Source: Taklimakanibacter sp021828105
GTDB taxonomy: Bacteria > Pseudomonadota > Alphaproteobacteria > Rhizobiales > Aestuariivirgaceae
NCBI GenBank assembly: GCA_021828105.1
Contig: JAKATG010000017.1
Span: 111,614 to 175,613, forward strand
DNA length: 64,000 nt
Direction of reading: 5' to 3'
This document shows positions 33,909 to 43,189 of this stretch, one piece after another. A program made the translations under genes and the position numbers. How positions within the stretch are numbered: position 1 is the stretch's first letter; every line of letters begins with the position of its first letter. A model generated the notes under the pieces. That model was not told the origin of the DNA, did no database searches, and was given only the letters and a program-made list of their open reading frames with translations.

Positions 33909-35120
33909 ATGACCGTCGCGATCTGCATCAACTGTGGCACGCAGAAAGAGGGCAGCTTCACCAAATGCCCCGCTTGCGATTTCGGTCCCGTATCGGATCG
34001 CGAGCTCATCTATTCGCTGGCCTTCTCCGACAATAATTACTCGGCCGACACGCTGGCCCGGATCGGCGCCGAGATCGCCGAGACCGGGACCGTTCCGGCT
34101 CTGCCGCCCGATCAGGAAGCCGCTCTCAAGAAGAAGGTCTCGGCCTATCCCTTGAAGAAGGTCATCGTCGCCGACAACAAGGAAACGAACGAAGCCGCCA
34201 TGGCCAAGGCCGCGCTTCCGGCCGAGGCCTATGCGCATCTGCAGCTCCTGCCGCATCTCATCTTCGCGCTCGTCGCCGGCGCCGATGCGAAGATCGACCG
34301 CAAGGAAGAGGCGGCGTTCGACAACATGCTGCGCGTTCCGATCTGCCGCGACACCTTCGGCAGCCCGCTCTTCAAATCCCTGATCTATTTCGGCGCCGAG
34401 CCCCGGGGCGACAAGAAGAAGCAGAAGCTCAACGATGCCTATCTGACGCAGACGCGCGCCATCCTCCACAAGCACCTCTCGCCCGAGGAATATAACGAGT
34501 TCCGCGAGGACGTGCTGACCTTCGGCTCGATCATCGCCGCGGCGTCGGGCGGCATGCTGGGGCTCGGCAACAAGGTGAGCAAGCTCGAGAAGGCGGCGCT
34601 CTATCTGCTCGAAAGCTATTTCCCGCAGCGCGCATCGCCCACCGGCGAGTACAGCCCGGTCCTGAGCGTGATGACCGAGCCCTGGGTGCACAAGCTCGAC
34701 GACACCATGTTCAAGAGCTTCGGCTTCCGGCCGTCCAAGATCCAGATCGGCGTCTATATCTCGTCCATCCAGGATCTGGTCGGCAAGATATCGCTGAGCA
34801 AGCCCTCCTATCTCATCGAGCGGGGCGAGATCCTGCATACGACATCGGCGCTGGTCAGCCTTGCCCCCAACGACCTCGCGGCACTGTTGACGAAGCAAGG
34901 CCCGCTCTACGCCTCGCTGACCCGCTCGGCCCTCAGGGCCATGTCGACCAGCGACAAGGCGCAGATCGAATCGGCGCTCAAGCAGCTGGCCTGGGAGTTC
35001 CACGACAAATGCTACCGGCGTGATCCTTTGGGCCATATGGTCCAGCTCCTGACCGTCCTCGCGCCCACGATGATGGAGTTCACCTTCGAGACACTGAGCA
35101 AGGTGAAGACGGGGCGGTAG
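33909..35120 (+). CDS. zinc-ribbon protein with a TerB-like helical region, unknown function
   Basis: 403 residues. It starts with a four-Cys zinc ribbon, CINCG...CPAC (Cys6, 9, 19, 22). A helical stretch around residues 110-150 (LIFALVAGADAKIDRKEEAA) resembles TerB/acidic metal-binding domains, with a typical D-x-K-I-D/E acidic loop. The remainder has no motif I recognise. There is no signal peptide or span. It is followed by a lipoprotein gene, so the pair may act together at the envelope. Confidence 0.72.
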   Translation: MTVAICINCGTQKEGSFTKCPACDFGPVSDRELIYSLAFSDNNYSADTLARIGAEIAETGTVPALPPDQEAALKKKVSAYPLKKVIVADNKETNEAAMAKAALPAEAYAHLQLLPHLIFALVAGADAKIDRKEEAAFDNMLRVPICRDTFGSPLFKSLIYFGAEPRGDKKKQKLNDAYLTQTRAILHKHLSPEEYNEFREDVLTFGSIIAAASGGMLGLGNKVSKLEKAALYLLESYFPQRASPTGEYSPVLSVMTEPWVHKLDDTMFKSFGFRPSKIQIGVYISSIQDLVGKISLSKPSYLIERGEILHTTSALVSLAPNDLAALLTKQGPLYASLTRSALRAMSTSDKAQIESALKQLAWEFHDKCYRRDPLGHMVQLLTVLAPTMMEFTFETLSKVKTGR

Positions 35121-35150
35121 CGCGTGAGTGATCTGCCATCAGGAGAAAGC

Positions 35151-35942
35151 GTGTTCTGCTCGATCCTGAGAGGCGCAACGCTCCTGATCCTGCTTCTGCT
35201 CTCCGGCTGCGGCATGCCGTCGACCGGAACCCAGATCCAGGCGACGGCGGAGGGCAAGCTTCTGCAAAGCTTCATCGACAAGCTGCAGGCGGGCGATCTT
35301 TCAGGGCTCAATATGCTGATCGATCCTCAGGCCAGCAACCGGCCCGATGTGGTGAAGGCCCTCGAGCAATCGGCCGAGATATTGCCGGATGAGTCACCGA
35401 AATCGACCGAATTCCTGAACTGGTGGGTGAACACGGACAACACATCCGGCCGGACCTCGGGCGCTTCCGCCCAGCTCGACTACCCGACGCGCTGGGTGCT
35501 GGTGACGGCAAGCTTTGCCGGCCAGCCGGAAACCATGAAGGTCACTGCCTTCAGGGTCGACTTTGCGGTCAAGGGTAAGGACGGGGCATCTCCCTTCACG
35601 TCCATGGCCGGCGCCGGCGGATCAGCCGGCATCGCGAATCTGGCCGCGGCCTGGATAACCGTGGCCGTTCTGCTGGTGGCCGCCGTCACCTGCGTGCTCG
35701 TCCGGGGATTGAACCGGAAATGGCTGTGGATGCTGGTCATCCTCTTCGTGACGCCCGGCATCGAGGTGGAGCCCGCGAACGGCATCTATCGCTTCAACTT
35801 CATCGATTTCGGATGGGCGGATGGCAGCTGGTTCCAGCCGCAACCCGGCTGGCACATCGTCGTTCCGCTGGGCGCCGTCGTTTTCTTCCTGAAGCTGTGG
35901 AGCCAGAGGCCTGTGGCGAACCGGCCGGCAAGCGGCACATAA
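35151..35942 (+). CDS. membrane-anchored lipoprotein of unknown function
   Basis: 263 residues from a GTG with AGGAG correctly spaced; an upstream GTG at 35124 has no such site. The N-terminus carries a lipobox, LLLLSGC, so Cys20 should be lipidated. A periplasmic domain (NTF2/DUF-like size, residues 20-150) is followed by three hydrophobic segments near the C-terminus (AAWITVAVLLVAAVTCVLVR, MLVILFVTPG, IVVPLGAVVFFL). A lipoprotein that also spans the membrane is uncommon. Confidence 0.65.
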   Translation: MFCSILRGATLLILLLLSGCGMPSTGTQIQATAEGKLLQSFIDKLQAGDLSGLNMLIDPQASNRPDVVKALEQSAEILPDESPKSTEFLNWWVNTDNTSGRTSGASAQLDYPTRWVLVTASFAGQPETMKVTAFRVDFAVKGKDGASPFTSMAGAGGSAGIANLAAAWITVAVLLVAAVTCVLVRGLNRKWLWMLVILFVTPGIEVEPANGIYRFNFIDFGWADGSWFQPQPGWHIVVPLGAVVFFLKLWSQRPVANRPASGT

Positions 35943-35944
35943 CT

Positions 35945-35982
35945 CCTCACCCTGAGGTGGCCGCGTAGCGGCCCTCGAAGGG
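35945..35982. repeat. short palindromic intergenic repeat (CCTCACCCTGAGG type)
   Basis: CCTCACCCTGAGG is followed by the hairpin GGCCGC-gta-GCGGCC and then CTCGAAGGG. I know this arrangement as a very common rhizobial intergenic repeat. It lies between converging genes and may end both transcripts. Confidence 0.6.
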
Positions 35983-36990
35983 CTAGCTCGCCGCCGCATT
36001 GCTCATGACGACGAAGCCATTGGCGCTCCGCGTCACCGAGGAGGCCGGCTTGTCGGTCAGCACCAGGACCATGCCGGGATGCATTCTTGACTGCATCGCG
36101 GTGATGAAGGCGGGTGCGGCGCGGATGCGCTTGATCACATCGATATTGGGCTCAGGCGCCGTGCCGCCCTCATCGTGATGATAGCCATAGGCATGCCAGA
36201 CCAGCCCCTTCGAGCCGTCATCGGGGCGCGCCAATGTGAACATGTGCGAGCCGAGCGGCGTTCCGGGATTGTCGATGACGACAGTGCCTTCCGCGACCTC
36301 GGCGCCGTTCTCGAACAGATAGCCCTTTTTGTCGGCCGAGCTGATGATGGCGGCGAGCGGCACGGGAGTCGGCCCCGTAGACGCATGCTGCACCGGGCTC
36401 GGCGTGTTCTTCTTCACATGGCCGGAGACCGCATCGAATTCGTGCTCGGCATAGGCGCTGAGCGTCATGCCGGGATGCGTCACCTCGGCGGGCTGCGTCG
36501 CCGCATTGGCGATGATCACCGGCGTGCCGACATGGGTGATGCTGAAGAGCAGAGCGGAGAAGTCGAGCGGCAGCCGCACGCAGCCATGGCTTGCGGGATA
36601 GCCCGGCAGGTTGCCGGCATGAAGCGCGATCCCCTTCCAGGTCAGGCGGTTCATATTGGGCATCGGCGCATTGTCATAGGTGCCCGAATGATGATCCTTA
36701 TCCTTCTCAAGGATGGTGAAGATGCCGGTCGGCGTCGTATGGCCGGGACGGCCGGTGGAGCAGGTCGAGCTCGCGACCCGGATGCCGTTGCGATAGACGA
36801 AGACCAGCTGCTCCGGCAGCGAGACGATGATGGCAAGCGGCCCGGCGCCGGTGCGCTCGGGATGCCAGGTGTATTCGCCGGGCTTCAGCGCATAGGGGTC
36901 CTTGTCGACCAGCTGGCCGCGCACCGCGGAAGCAGGGCAGAGAGCGACGCCGAGCAGCGCAATCACCGCGCGGCGGGAGATGTGTGGCAT
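35983..36990 (-). CDS. L,D-transpeptidase (YkuD) family protein
   Basis: 335 residues with a signal sequence (ISRRAVIALLGVALCPASAV). The YkuD domain occupies about residues 50-160: IIVSLPEQLVFVYRNG at its start and the catalytic motif with His124, then SHGCVRL with Cys137. These enzymes make 3-3 crosslinks in peptidoglycan or attach proteins to it in the periplasm. The C-terminal 150 residues (NPGTPLGSHMFTLARPDDGS) look like a repeat of L,D-transpeptidase-related sequence without the Cys. Single gene. Confidence 0.92.
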   Translation of the reverse strand: MPHISRRAVIALLGVALCPASAVRGQLVDKDPYALKPGEYTWHPERTGAGPLAIIVSLPEQLVFVYRNGIRVASSTCSTGRPGHTTPTGIFTILEKDKDHHSGTYDNAPMPNMNRLTWKGIALHAGNLPGYPASHGCVRLPLDFSALLFSITHVGTPVIIANAATQPAEVTHPGMTLSAYAEHEFDAVSGHVKKNTPSPVQHASTGPTPVPLAAIISSADKKGYLFENGAEVAEGTVVIDNPGTPLGSHMFTLARPDDGSKGLVWHAYGYHHDEGGTAPEPNIDVIKRIRAAPAFITAMQSRMHPGMVLVLTDKPASSVTRSANGFVVMSNAAAS

Positions 36991-37216
36991 GTTGGGGTCC
37001 CGGTTGTTGGTTGGGGTCGTCGTCGGTTTCAGGCTACACCACCCCTTACCGCTGGGTAAAGCCAGTCCCCGACCAATCGCTCGCGGTCCATTTTGTCGAG
37101 CCTATACAATTGGTTATACGGAAATTCCGATGCGTCTCAACCGATGAGGGCGCGCCGAGCCAAGCCTCGGTTGCGGCGCGCCTCAAGCTTCGGCTATATG
37201 GTCTCACTTTGCGGAA

Positions 37217-37293
37217 GCACCCGTAGCTCAGCTGGATAGAGTGCTGCCCTCCGAAGGCAGAGGTCACAGGTTCGAATCCTGTCGGGTGCGCCA
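37217..37293 (+). tRNA. tRNA-Arg (CCG anticodon)
   Basis: 77 bases. The acceptor stem GCACCCG pairs with CGGGTGC, discriminator G, and CCA is encoded. D-arm GTAGCTCAGCTGGAT, anticodon stem-loop CTGCCCTCCGAAGGCAG with anticodon CCG, and T-arm with GGTTCGAATCC are all present. It reads Arg CGG codons. No intact integrase or attachment duplicate is seen beside it. Confidence 0.97.
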
Positions 37294-37451
37294 TTATTGT
37301 TTCGATAGCTTACAAGATATTTTGCTGGGCATTTTGCCTTACTCAATGTTGGCGTGGGGTTGCTCCAGGTCTGAGCTGCCGCCCGACATTTAAGCAGACC
37401 TTAAGATCGATGATGGACGCTTAGAATCGCATCTGAGCAGGAGCATTAAGG

Positions 37452-38690
37452 ATGATACTTGCACGACAGGGGCGGCTGATGGGAGTCACAGCCGCTGCAG
37501 CGTATCTGCTCCTGCTTCTTGCGACGCCTACAGGTCAAGCTGCCGAATTTGAAACGCTGCCGACAGTGAGCGCCAGGGCGATCCTGGGCGACAAAGTCGG
37601 GGGCCCGAACTACTATGTCGACGAGGCCGTGCAAAGCGATGGATATGTGGAGATTTTCACGCTCGTCACTAAATACGGCCGCTTCACCATCCAAGGCCGC
37701 GCTCTGCTCGTCCGAAGGCTCGACGAGCTCAGGGCGATAGTGGCTATCGAAAGAATGAGCAAGTCGAAGGCCTTTGTGAAGGCGCTCGCAACATCCGCTA
37801 TTGCGCCGGCGCGGCTCGCCGTCGAAACGGTGAAGAATCCGGTTAAAACGGTGAAACAGACAGTGAGCGGGGTCGGGGCATTTTTCGATCGCCTGGGATC
37901 GGGACTGAGGAATGCCGGCAGCGACGACTCCGACGGCCTAATCGAGGGCGCGCTCGGGGCCAGCTCAGCCAAGCGCCAGATCGCCAATGAACTGGGCGTC
38001 GATCCCTATACCGACTTCAAGCCTTTGGCGACCCGGCTCGATCAGCTGGCAGCCGCAACGGCGGCAGGCGGGCTCCTTCCCCAAGCCGCATTTACCGCCA
38101 TCGGCGGCCCCGCGGGAACAGCGCTCTCGTCGACTAGCTCTGTCGAAGGTGTTCGCGTGCTTGTCCTTGACCAGACGCCGGCCCAGCTTCGCGATCTCAA
38201 CCGCGCGAGGCTCACGGAAATGGGCGTGGGCAAGGCTGCCGCCAGCCGGTTTCTCAACAACCCATTGTACACGCCGACCGACAAGGTGGCGTTGGTCGCC
38301 GCGCTCCGCAGCCTCAAGGGGGTGGAGAACCGCAGCCTCTATATCGATCGCGCCGGGCAGGCGAAACGCCGCGATGCCGCTCTCTTCCTGGTGAAGCGTG
38401 CCGAGCTTATTGCCCAATATCAGAGATCGACTGGAGGGATCGTGCGTTTCATATCTCTAGGAGGTATGCCGCTCAATCAACTCGAGGATGGCCGTATCTT
38501 GGCGGTGATGCCCTTCGATCGGCTTGTTCTGACCGAAGAGGTGAGCCGCACTTTCGCGACCGCGACTGAAGATATGCGTAAACTCGAGAGACGCCCAACC
38601 GGCGAGCTGCGCATCACCGGACAAGTGACGAAGAAGGCGCGACGGAAGCTGAGAGAGTTGGGGTGGACGGTCGCGGAACGCGGACCGTGA
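37452..38690 (+). CDS. secreted protein of unknown function, 412 aa
   Basis: Signal peptide LMGVTAAAAYLLLLLATPTG with cleavage near GQAAE. The mature protein has a beta-like start, a helical middle (VETVKNPVKTVKQTVSGVGA), and a helical C-terminal part including ARLTEMGVGKAAASRFLNNP and TGQVTKKARRKLRELGWTV. I recall similar long alphaproteobacterial exported proteins with a NPVKTVKQT segment but cannot assign a role. It is the first gene after the tRNA. Confidence 0.72.
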   Translation: MILARQGRLMGVTAAAAYLLLLLATPTGQAAEFETLPTVSARAILGDKVGGPNYYVDEAVQSDGYVEIFTLVTKYGRFTIQGRALLVRRLDELRAIVAIERMSKSKAFVKALATSAIAPARLAVETVKNPVKTVKQTVSGVGAFFDRLGSGLRNAGSDDSDGLIEGALGASSAKRQIANELGVDPYTDFKPLATRLDQLAAATAAGGLLPQAAFTAIGGPAGTALSSTSSVEGVRVLVLDQTPAQLRDLNRARLTEMGVGKAAASRFLNNPLYTPTDKVALVAALRSLKGVENRSLYIDRAGQAKRRDAALFLVKRAELIAQYQRSTGGIVRFISLGGMPLNQLEDGRILAVMPFDRLVLTEEVSRTFATATEDMRKLERRPTGELRITGQVTKKARRKLRELGWTVAERGP

Positions 38691-38738
38691 CGGTGTGGTT
38701 CCAGGGCTGAGCGATCATCAGTCGGTGGAACATGCGCG

Positions 38739-39302
38739 GTGCTGCGGCGCACGGAGGGCGGAGCGATCGTCGGCGATTTCCTGAGCTTTCTGCACGACGC
38801 AGGCCACGTGCTCGAGCCCTACATCCGGCACTTCGGCCTGCCGGCGCTGTTTGTCATCGTCTATCTGGAAGCGCTCGGCGCACCGGTTCCGGGCGAAAGC
38901 GCACTGGTGGTCTCGTCACTGCTTGCCGCCAACGGCGAGTTCTCCGTGTGGGCCTTGGTCGCGGTCGTCTGGGCCGCTGCAGTGCTTGGCGACAGCACCG
39001 GCTACGCCATCGGCCGGTTCGGCAGCCGCCCCTTGCTTCTCAAATACGGCTGGCTCGTCAAGCTCACGCCGAAGCGCCTGGCTCATATCGAAGAGCTTTT
39101 CAAGCGCCACGGCCCGCTGATCGTGGTCGGTGCCCGCTTCGTGGTCGTGCTCAGGCAACTCAACGGCATTGTCGCGGGTTCGATGAGCATGGCTTGGCCG
39201 CGCTTCCTTGCAGCCAATGCGCTGGGCGGTGCGCTATGGGCGCTAATCTGGGGCCTTGGACCCTATCTGGTCGGAGACTGGTTCGGGCTGAAGCACCGCT
39301 GA
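38739..39302 (+). CDS. DedA family (SNARE-associated) membrane protein
   Basis: 187 residues with four to five hydrophobic spans. Family motifs are EALGAPVPGESALVVSSLLA near the start, GDSTGYAIGRFG, FKRHGPLIVVGARFVVVLRQ and the final membrane helix ANALGGALWALIWG. DedA proteins act as lipid carriers or flippases (undecaprenyl phosphate or phosphatidylethanolamine) in the inner membrane. The first Met is uncertain: the frame starts ATG-less upstream, and TTG/GTG codons lie near 38739. Confidence 0.88.
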   Translation: MLRRTEGGAIVGDFLSFLHDAGHVLEPYIRHFGLPALFVIVYLEALGAPVPGESALVVSSLLAANGEFSVWALVAVVWAAAVLGDSTGYAIGRFGSRPLLLKYGWLVKLTPKRLAHIEELFKRHGPLIVVGARFVVVLRQLNGIVAGSMSMAWPRFLAANALGGALWALIWGLGPYLVGDWFGLKHR

Positions 39303-39579
39303 GCCGGGGCGAATTCCCGTCGCGAGATCATCTGGCTGGGCGAGGAGAAGGCGGTCTTCACCTTCGGCATCGAGGCTCGCGACGCGCGGCGATACGCAGT
39401 CTCGCCTCCGTTGTCAGGACGAGCAAGCGCATTCGGCCATAAGGGAAATACTGTGCGGTCTATTGCGCAAGAAGCTCCGTATACGTCTTAAAATCGCTCT
39501 TCAAAGCCTGTTTTCGCTTGCTTCCTCAACCCATTTCGAATATGCGCGCCCATCGCAAAATCTGGATGGAGCAATCCCC
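39303..39579. other. intergenic stretch with a coding-like remnant
   Basis: No gene is annotated. Directly after the DedA stop, the same frame stays open and reads like protein (SRREIIWLGEEKAVFTFGIE) for about 40 codons before it degrades. This may be a remnant of a former gene. The second half, before the methyltransferase, is less GC-rich and probably contains its promoter. Confidence 0.3.
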
Positions 39580-40395
39580 ATGAATCCGAACAAGGCGCTT
39601 TGGGAGAAAGGTGATTTCACGCGCATCGCCGCGAGCATGCGCGAGAGCGGCGATGAGCTGGTCGAGAAGCTCGGCATCAAGAAAGGCATGAAGGTGCTCG
39701 ATCTCGGCTGCGGCGACGGGACCACGGCGGTGCCGGAAGCGAAGCGCGGCGCCGACGTGCTGGGCGTCGATATCGCGCGCAACCTCGTCGAGGCCGGCAA
39801 CAAGCGGGCGCGCGAGATGGGCCTTGCGAATCTCAAATTCGAGGAAGGCGATGCCACCGACCTGAAGCCCCTCAAGGACAAGAGCTTCGATCTCGTGGTC
39901 AGCATCTTCGGCGCCATGTTCGCGCCGAAGCCCTTCGATGTCGCGAAGGAGATGGTGCGCGTGACCAAACCGGGGGGAAAAATCGTCATGGGCAACTGGA
40001 TCCCCAACGACCCGACCCTCGTCGCGCAGATCCTGAAGATCAGCGGCGCCTATACGCCGCCGCCGCCCGAGGGCTTCGTCAGCCCGATGCTGTGGGGCGT
40101 CGAAACCAATGTGGTGGAGCGCTTCGTCCAGGCCGGCGTCAAAAAGGAGAACGTGTCCTGCGTGCGCGATACGTTCCGGTTCAAGAATTCGCGTCCCCCT
40201 TCGGCCTTCGTCGATGACTTCAAGACCTATTACGGCCCGACGATGAACGCCTTCGAGGCGGCCGAGCAATCCGGCCGTTCGGTTGAGCTCAAGAAGGAAT
40301 TGGACAAGCTCTTCGAGAGCCAGAATACGAGCCCGGCCAAAAGCGAGACGTCGATCGCTGCGACCTATCTGCGGGTGACGGTGAATGTAGGATAA
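39580..40395 (+). CDS. class I SAM-dependent methyltransferase
   Basis: 271 residues from the ATG at 39580; the frame is open from 39463 but the added part is unlike protein. SAM motif I is VLDLGCGDGTTAVPEA, the acidic strand-2 residue is in VLGVDIA, motif II/III is FEEGDATDL and LVVSIFGAMFAP, followed by VRVTKPGGKIVMGNW. This is the UbiE/Methyltransf_11 pattern. Substrate unknown; it is a single gene. Confidence 0.88.
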   Translation: MNPNKALWEKGDFTRIAASMRESGDELVEKLGIKKGMKVLDLGCGDGTTAVPEAKRGADVLGVDIARNLVEAGNKRAREMGLANLKFEEGDATDLKPLKDKSFDLVVSIFGAMFAPKPFDVAKEMVRVTKPGGKIVMGNWIPNDPTLVAQILKISGAYTPPPPEGFVSPMLWGVETNVVERFVQAGVKKENVSCVRDTFRFKNSRPPSAFVDDFKTYYGPTMNAFEAAEQSGRSVELKKELDKLFESQNTSPAKSETSIAATYLRVTVNVG

Positions 40396-40447
40396 GCGAA
40401 GCCGAGGCTTCGTTTCGGCGCAGCAAGGTCGGGCAGCTGACCCGGCC

Positions 40448-41353
40448 TCAGCTTGCGCTTCGCCGCTCGGCATAGGCGCGGGTGATCTCGGCGCCGAAGA
40501 GGACGAGCTGCGCCGAATAATAGACCCAGATCAGGACGACGACGAGCGAGGCGGCGGCGCCATAGGTCGATTCGAGGCCCTGCTTGCCGATATAGACGCC
40601 GATCAGGAATTTCCCCAGCTCGAACAGGAGCGCGGTGATGAAGGCGCCGGGCAGTACATCGCGCCACAGGACGTCGATGTCAGGCAGGAACCTGAACATC
40701 ATGGCGAAGAGCAGCGTGGTGACGAGAAGCGACACGCAAAGGCTCACCAGCTGGAAGAGCGCCTCGGGGAAATAGCCCGACAGCGCTTCGCCCATGGCCG
40801 ACAGAAGCGCCGTAATCAGGAGCGACACCAGCAGCAGAAAGCCCATGGCGAGCACGCCCGCGAGCGAGACGGCATATTTGCGGATGAAGCCCAGTACGCC
40901 CGAAGCGGGCTTCGCCTCGGCGCTCCAGACGAGATTGAGCGCGTCCTTGAGCTGGACGACGACGGTCACGGCGGCGATGAGCATGGCGGCAACGCCCACC
41001 AGGCCGGTGAGGAGGCCCTCGCGCGGCCGCCCTGCGCCTGCGAGCAGGCTCTCGATGACCCTGGCGCCCTGCTCGCCCACGAGGCTCGCGAGCTGCACGC
41101 TCACCTGCCCGCGCACCGCCTCCGCGCCGAAGACCAGACCGGCGATCGAGATCGAGATCAGCATCACGGGGCCCAGTGCGAAGAGCGAATAGAAGGCAAG
41201 CGCTGCCCCTTGCGTCGACATGCCATGGGCGAGCCAGCCAGAGCCTGCGTCCTTGAGAAGCGCCCACCAGGCATGGGGCCCGAGCAGGCCAGGCCATGAC
41301 GGACGAGCGCCGGTCGCGCGCGTCTTCCAGGAGGTGCCTGAGCGGGAGTCCAT
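40448..41353 (-). CDS. YihY/BrkB family inner-membrane protein
   Basis: 301 residues from the ATG at 41353 (AGGTGA eight bases before); a GTG at 41365 is less likely. The family pattern is present: STQGAALAFYSLFALGPVML, then VVQLKDALNLVWSAEAKPAS, FLPDIDVLWRDVLPGAFITA and STYGAAASLVVVLIWVYYSA. About six spans. Once called ribonuclease BN by mistake, the family has no settled function, although links to stress and transport have been proposed. Confidence 0.9.
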   Translation of the reverse strand: MDSRSGTSWKTRATGARPSWPGLLGPHAWWALLKDAGSGWLAHGMSTQGAALAFYSLFALGPVMLISISIAGLVFGAEAVRGQVSVQLASLVGEQGARVIESLLAGAGRPREGLLTGLVGVAAMLIAAVTVVVQLKDALNLVWSAEAKPASGVLGFIRKYAVSLAGVLAMGFLLLVSLLITALLSAMGEALSGYFPEALFQLVSLCVSLLVTTLLFAMMFRFLPDIDVLWRDVLPGAFITALLFELGKFLIGVYIGKQGLESTYGAAASLVVVLIWVYYSAQLVLFGAEITRAYAERRSAS

Positions 41354-41559
41354 GATGAATTTCACCTAAAACGATAATCGGCATTCATGCCCGAGAGTTC
41401 CGCTCCGTCTCGTCGTGCCGCGATGGGGGTGAACGCTACCCAGGCAGGAACCTTTCCGGCCCGCGCCGCATTGACGTTCGTCAGACGGCGAAATCCTGAA
41501 ACATGTGAGGATGCGCGCGGCATCCGGGGACAAATCAAGAATCAGCGAAGGAGGAAGCC

Positions 41560-42078
41560 ATGTTCGGGTCTGCCATTCGCATCGCCTTCTTGACTGCATC
41601 AGTGCTCATCCCATCCCTCGCCATTGCCGACACGCCCGCCAAGCGCGGCGAATATCTCGTCACGGTCACCGGCTGCAACGACTGCCACACGCCCGGCTAT
41701 TTCTTCGGCAAGCCCGATACGGAGCGGTTCCTCGGCGGATCGGATGTCGGCTTCGAGATTCCGGGCCTCGGCGTCTTCGTCGGCCCCAACATCACGCCCG
41801 ACAGGAAGACCGGCATCGGCAGCTGGACGCCGGAGCAGATCACCGCCGCGATCCAGAGCGGGATGAGACCGGACGGCCGCGTCCTGGCGCCGATCATGCC
41901 CTGGCATGCTTTTGCCCATCTGACCAAGGACGACGCGATGGCGATCACGGCCTATCTGCAAAGCCTGCCGCCGGTCGTGAACAAGGTCCCCGGTCCGTTC
42001 AAACCGGGCGAGAAGGTCACGAGCTTCACGTTCCGGATCCTGCCGCCCGGCGAAACCGCAGCCGCCGCGCCGAAATAG
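41560..42078 (+). CDS. secreted monohaem cytochrome c
   Basis: 172 residues with a signal peptide (IAFLTASVLIPSLAIADTPA). One haem site, CNDCH, at residues 39-43. The probable axial Met is in LAPIMPWHAFAHLT. FVGPNITPDRKTGIGSWTPE is typical of the small cytochromes found with alcohol or aldehyde dehydrogenase and similar periplasmic oxidoreductases. Here it stands alone between the BrkB-like and hydrolase genes, so the electron donor is not known. It ends with an Ala-rich tail. Confidence 0.9.
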   Translation: MFGSAIRIAFLTASVLIPSLAIADTPAKRGEYLVTVTGCNDCHTPGYFFGKPDTERFLGGSDVGFEIPGLGVFVGPNITPDRKTGIGSWTPEQITAAIQSGMRPDGRVLAPIMPWHAFAHLTKDDAMAITAYLQSLPPVVNKVPGPFKPGEKVTSFTFRILPPGETAAAAPK

Positions 42079-42084
42079 GTGGGG

Positions 42085-42966
42085 CTACTGCTTCGTGTCA
42101 CCCGCCATCATGTCGGCGGCGGAGAGCCAGTCGCTCACCACCTTGACGTCCTCATCGCCGAGCAAATGCCCGGCCGCCACCTGGCGCGCATCGACGGTCG
42201 CACCCCGGTTGCGCAGCAGGGCTTCGAGCACCGGAGCGAAGGGCGCATAGATCCTGTCCTTCTCGCCGGAGACGGTGAGGAAACGAACCCTACGCAAATC
42301 GGTCTCGGGCGCTTTGGTCAGGACCGGCATGGCGCGCAGCAGCACGGCGCGTTCGATGAGGCCGGGATAGAGCAGGCTCACCGCCGCGATCAGATTGGCG
42401 CCGTTGGAATAGCCGATGAAGACGGTGTGCTCGAGATCGAGCTTTTCCGCCGCCATCCGACTTTTGAGAAAATCGACGAAGGCCTTCGCCTCCTTGCGGA
42501 TGTCGGCCTGGTCGAACTCGGTCGGCGTGATGCGCGCATACCAGCGCTTGATGCCCTTCTGCACGATGCGGCCGCGCACGCCCAAGAGCGTCGCGTCGGG
42601 CGCCACGCGCAAAGCGAGCTTGAACAGGCTCGCCTCGTCGCCGCCCGAGCCATGCAACAGGACGATCGTCTCGGTCGAGGGCGCCTCGGGGCGCAGCAGG
42701 CGATAGACGAAATGCCGGGCATGGGTGATCGGCCCGGCGATGACCGGCGTCGTCGCGGCCGCGTCGTGGCGCAGCACCGGCTGCGCCGCCGAGGCGGTTG
42801 CGGGCTCGCCCTTGGCTTCGGGGCAAGGCTCGGGCTTAGCGCCTGCCGCCAGCCCCGTTGGATCCTTTTGCGCGCAGAGAGATGAATCGCGGGCCTCAGC
42901 GAGGCCTGCGCATCCCAAGAAGGCGGTCAGGATTAGAACCAGCGCAGCGAGACGATTATTGTCCAT
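42085..42966 (-). CDS. secreted alpha/beta hydrolase (carboxylesterase/phospholipase type)
   Basis: 293 residues with a signal peptide (LAALVLILTAFLGCAGLAEA). The alpha/beta fold starts with TIVLLHGSGGDEASLF, the oxyanion loop. The nucleophile is in FIGYSNGANL (G-x-S-x-G). The acid is probably in the SGEKDRIYAP stretch, and the His is in AAGHLLGDED. It matches the LysoPL/carboxylesterase (COG0400-like) group. It converges with the cytochrome c gene six bases away. Confidence 0.87.
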   Translation of the reverse strand: MDNNRLAALVLILTAFLGCAGLAEARDSSLCAQKDPTGLAAGAKPEPCPEAKGEPATASAAQPVLRHDAAATTPVIAGPITHARHFVYRLLRPEAPSTETIVLLHGSGGDEASLFKLALRVAPDATLLGVRGRIVQKGIKRWYARITPTEFDQADIRKEAKAFVDFLKSRMAAEKLDLEHTVFIGYSNGANLIAAVSLLYPGLIERAVLLRAMPVLTKAPETDLRRVRFLTVSGEKDRIYAPFAPVLEALLRNRGATVDARQVAAGHLLGDEDVKVVSDWLSAADMMAGDTKQ

Positions 42967-43189
42967 GAAGCGATATCCAGCCGTTGCCTTTCCGAAACAT
43001 CTTCGAGATGCGAGCGGTCCCCGCTCGTCAAACTGGCCGCCGATATCACGGTTCTAGGAGTTCCCCGGCCTCGCGCCGCAGCGCTCGAGTTCGCGGGCGG
43101 CGGCGCTTGATAGCAAGTTTCTCGCCGATGTCACGTGAAAATTGCACGGCATGGATGTTCCCCTGCCGGAACTTTCTTGGGCGCCTCTC

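Noticed and set aside
37217..37293. tRNA-Arg as an integration site for a genomic island
   Set aside because: No integrase and no duplicated 3' end of the tRNA were found nearby.
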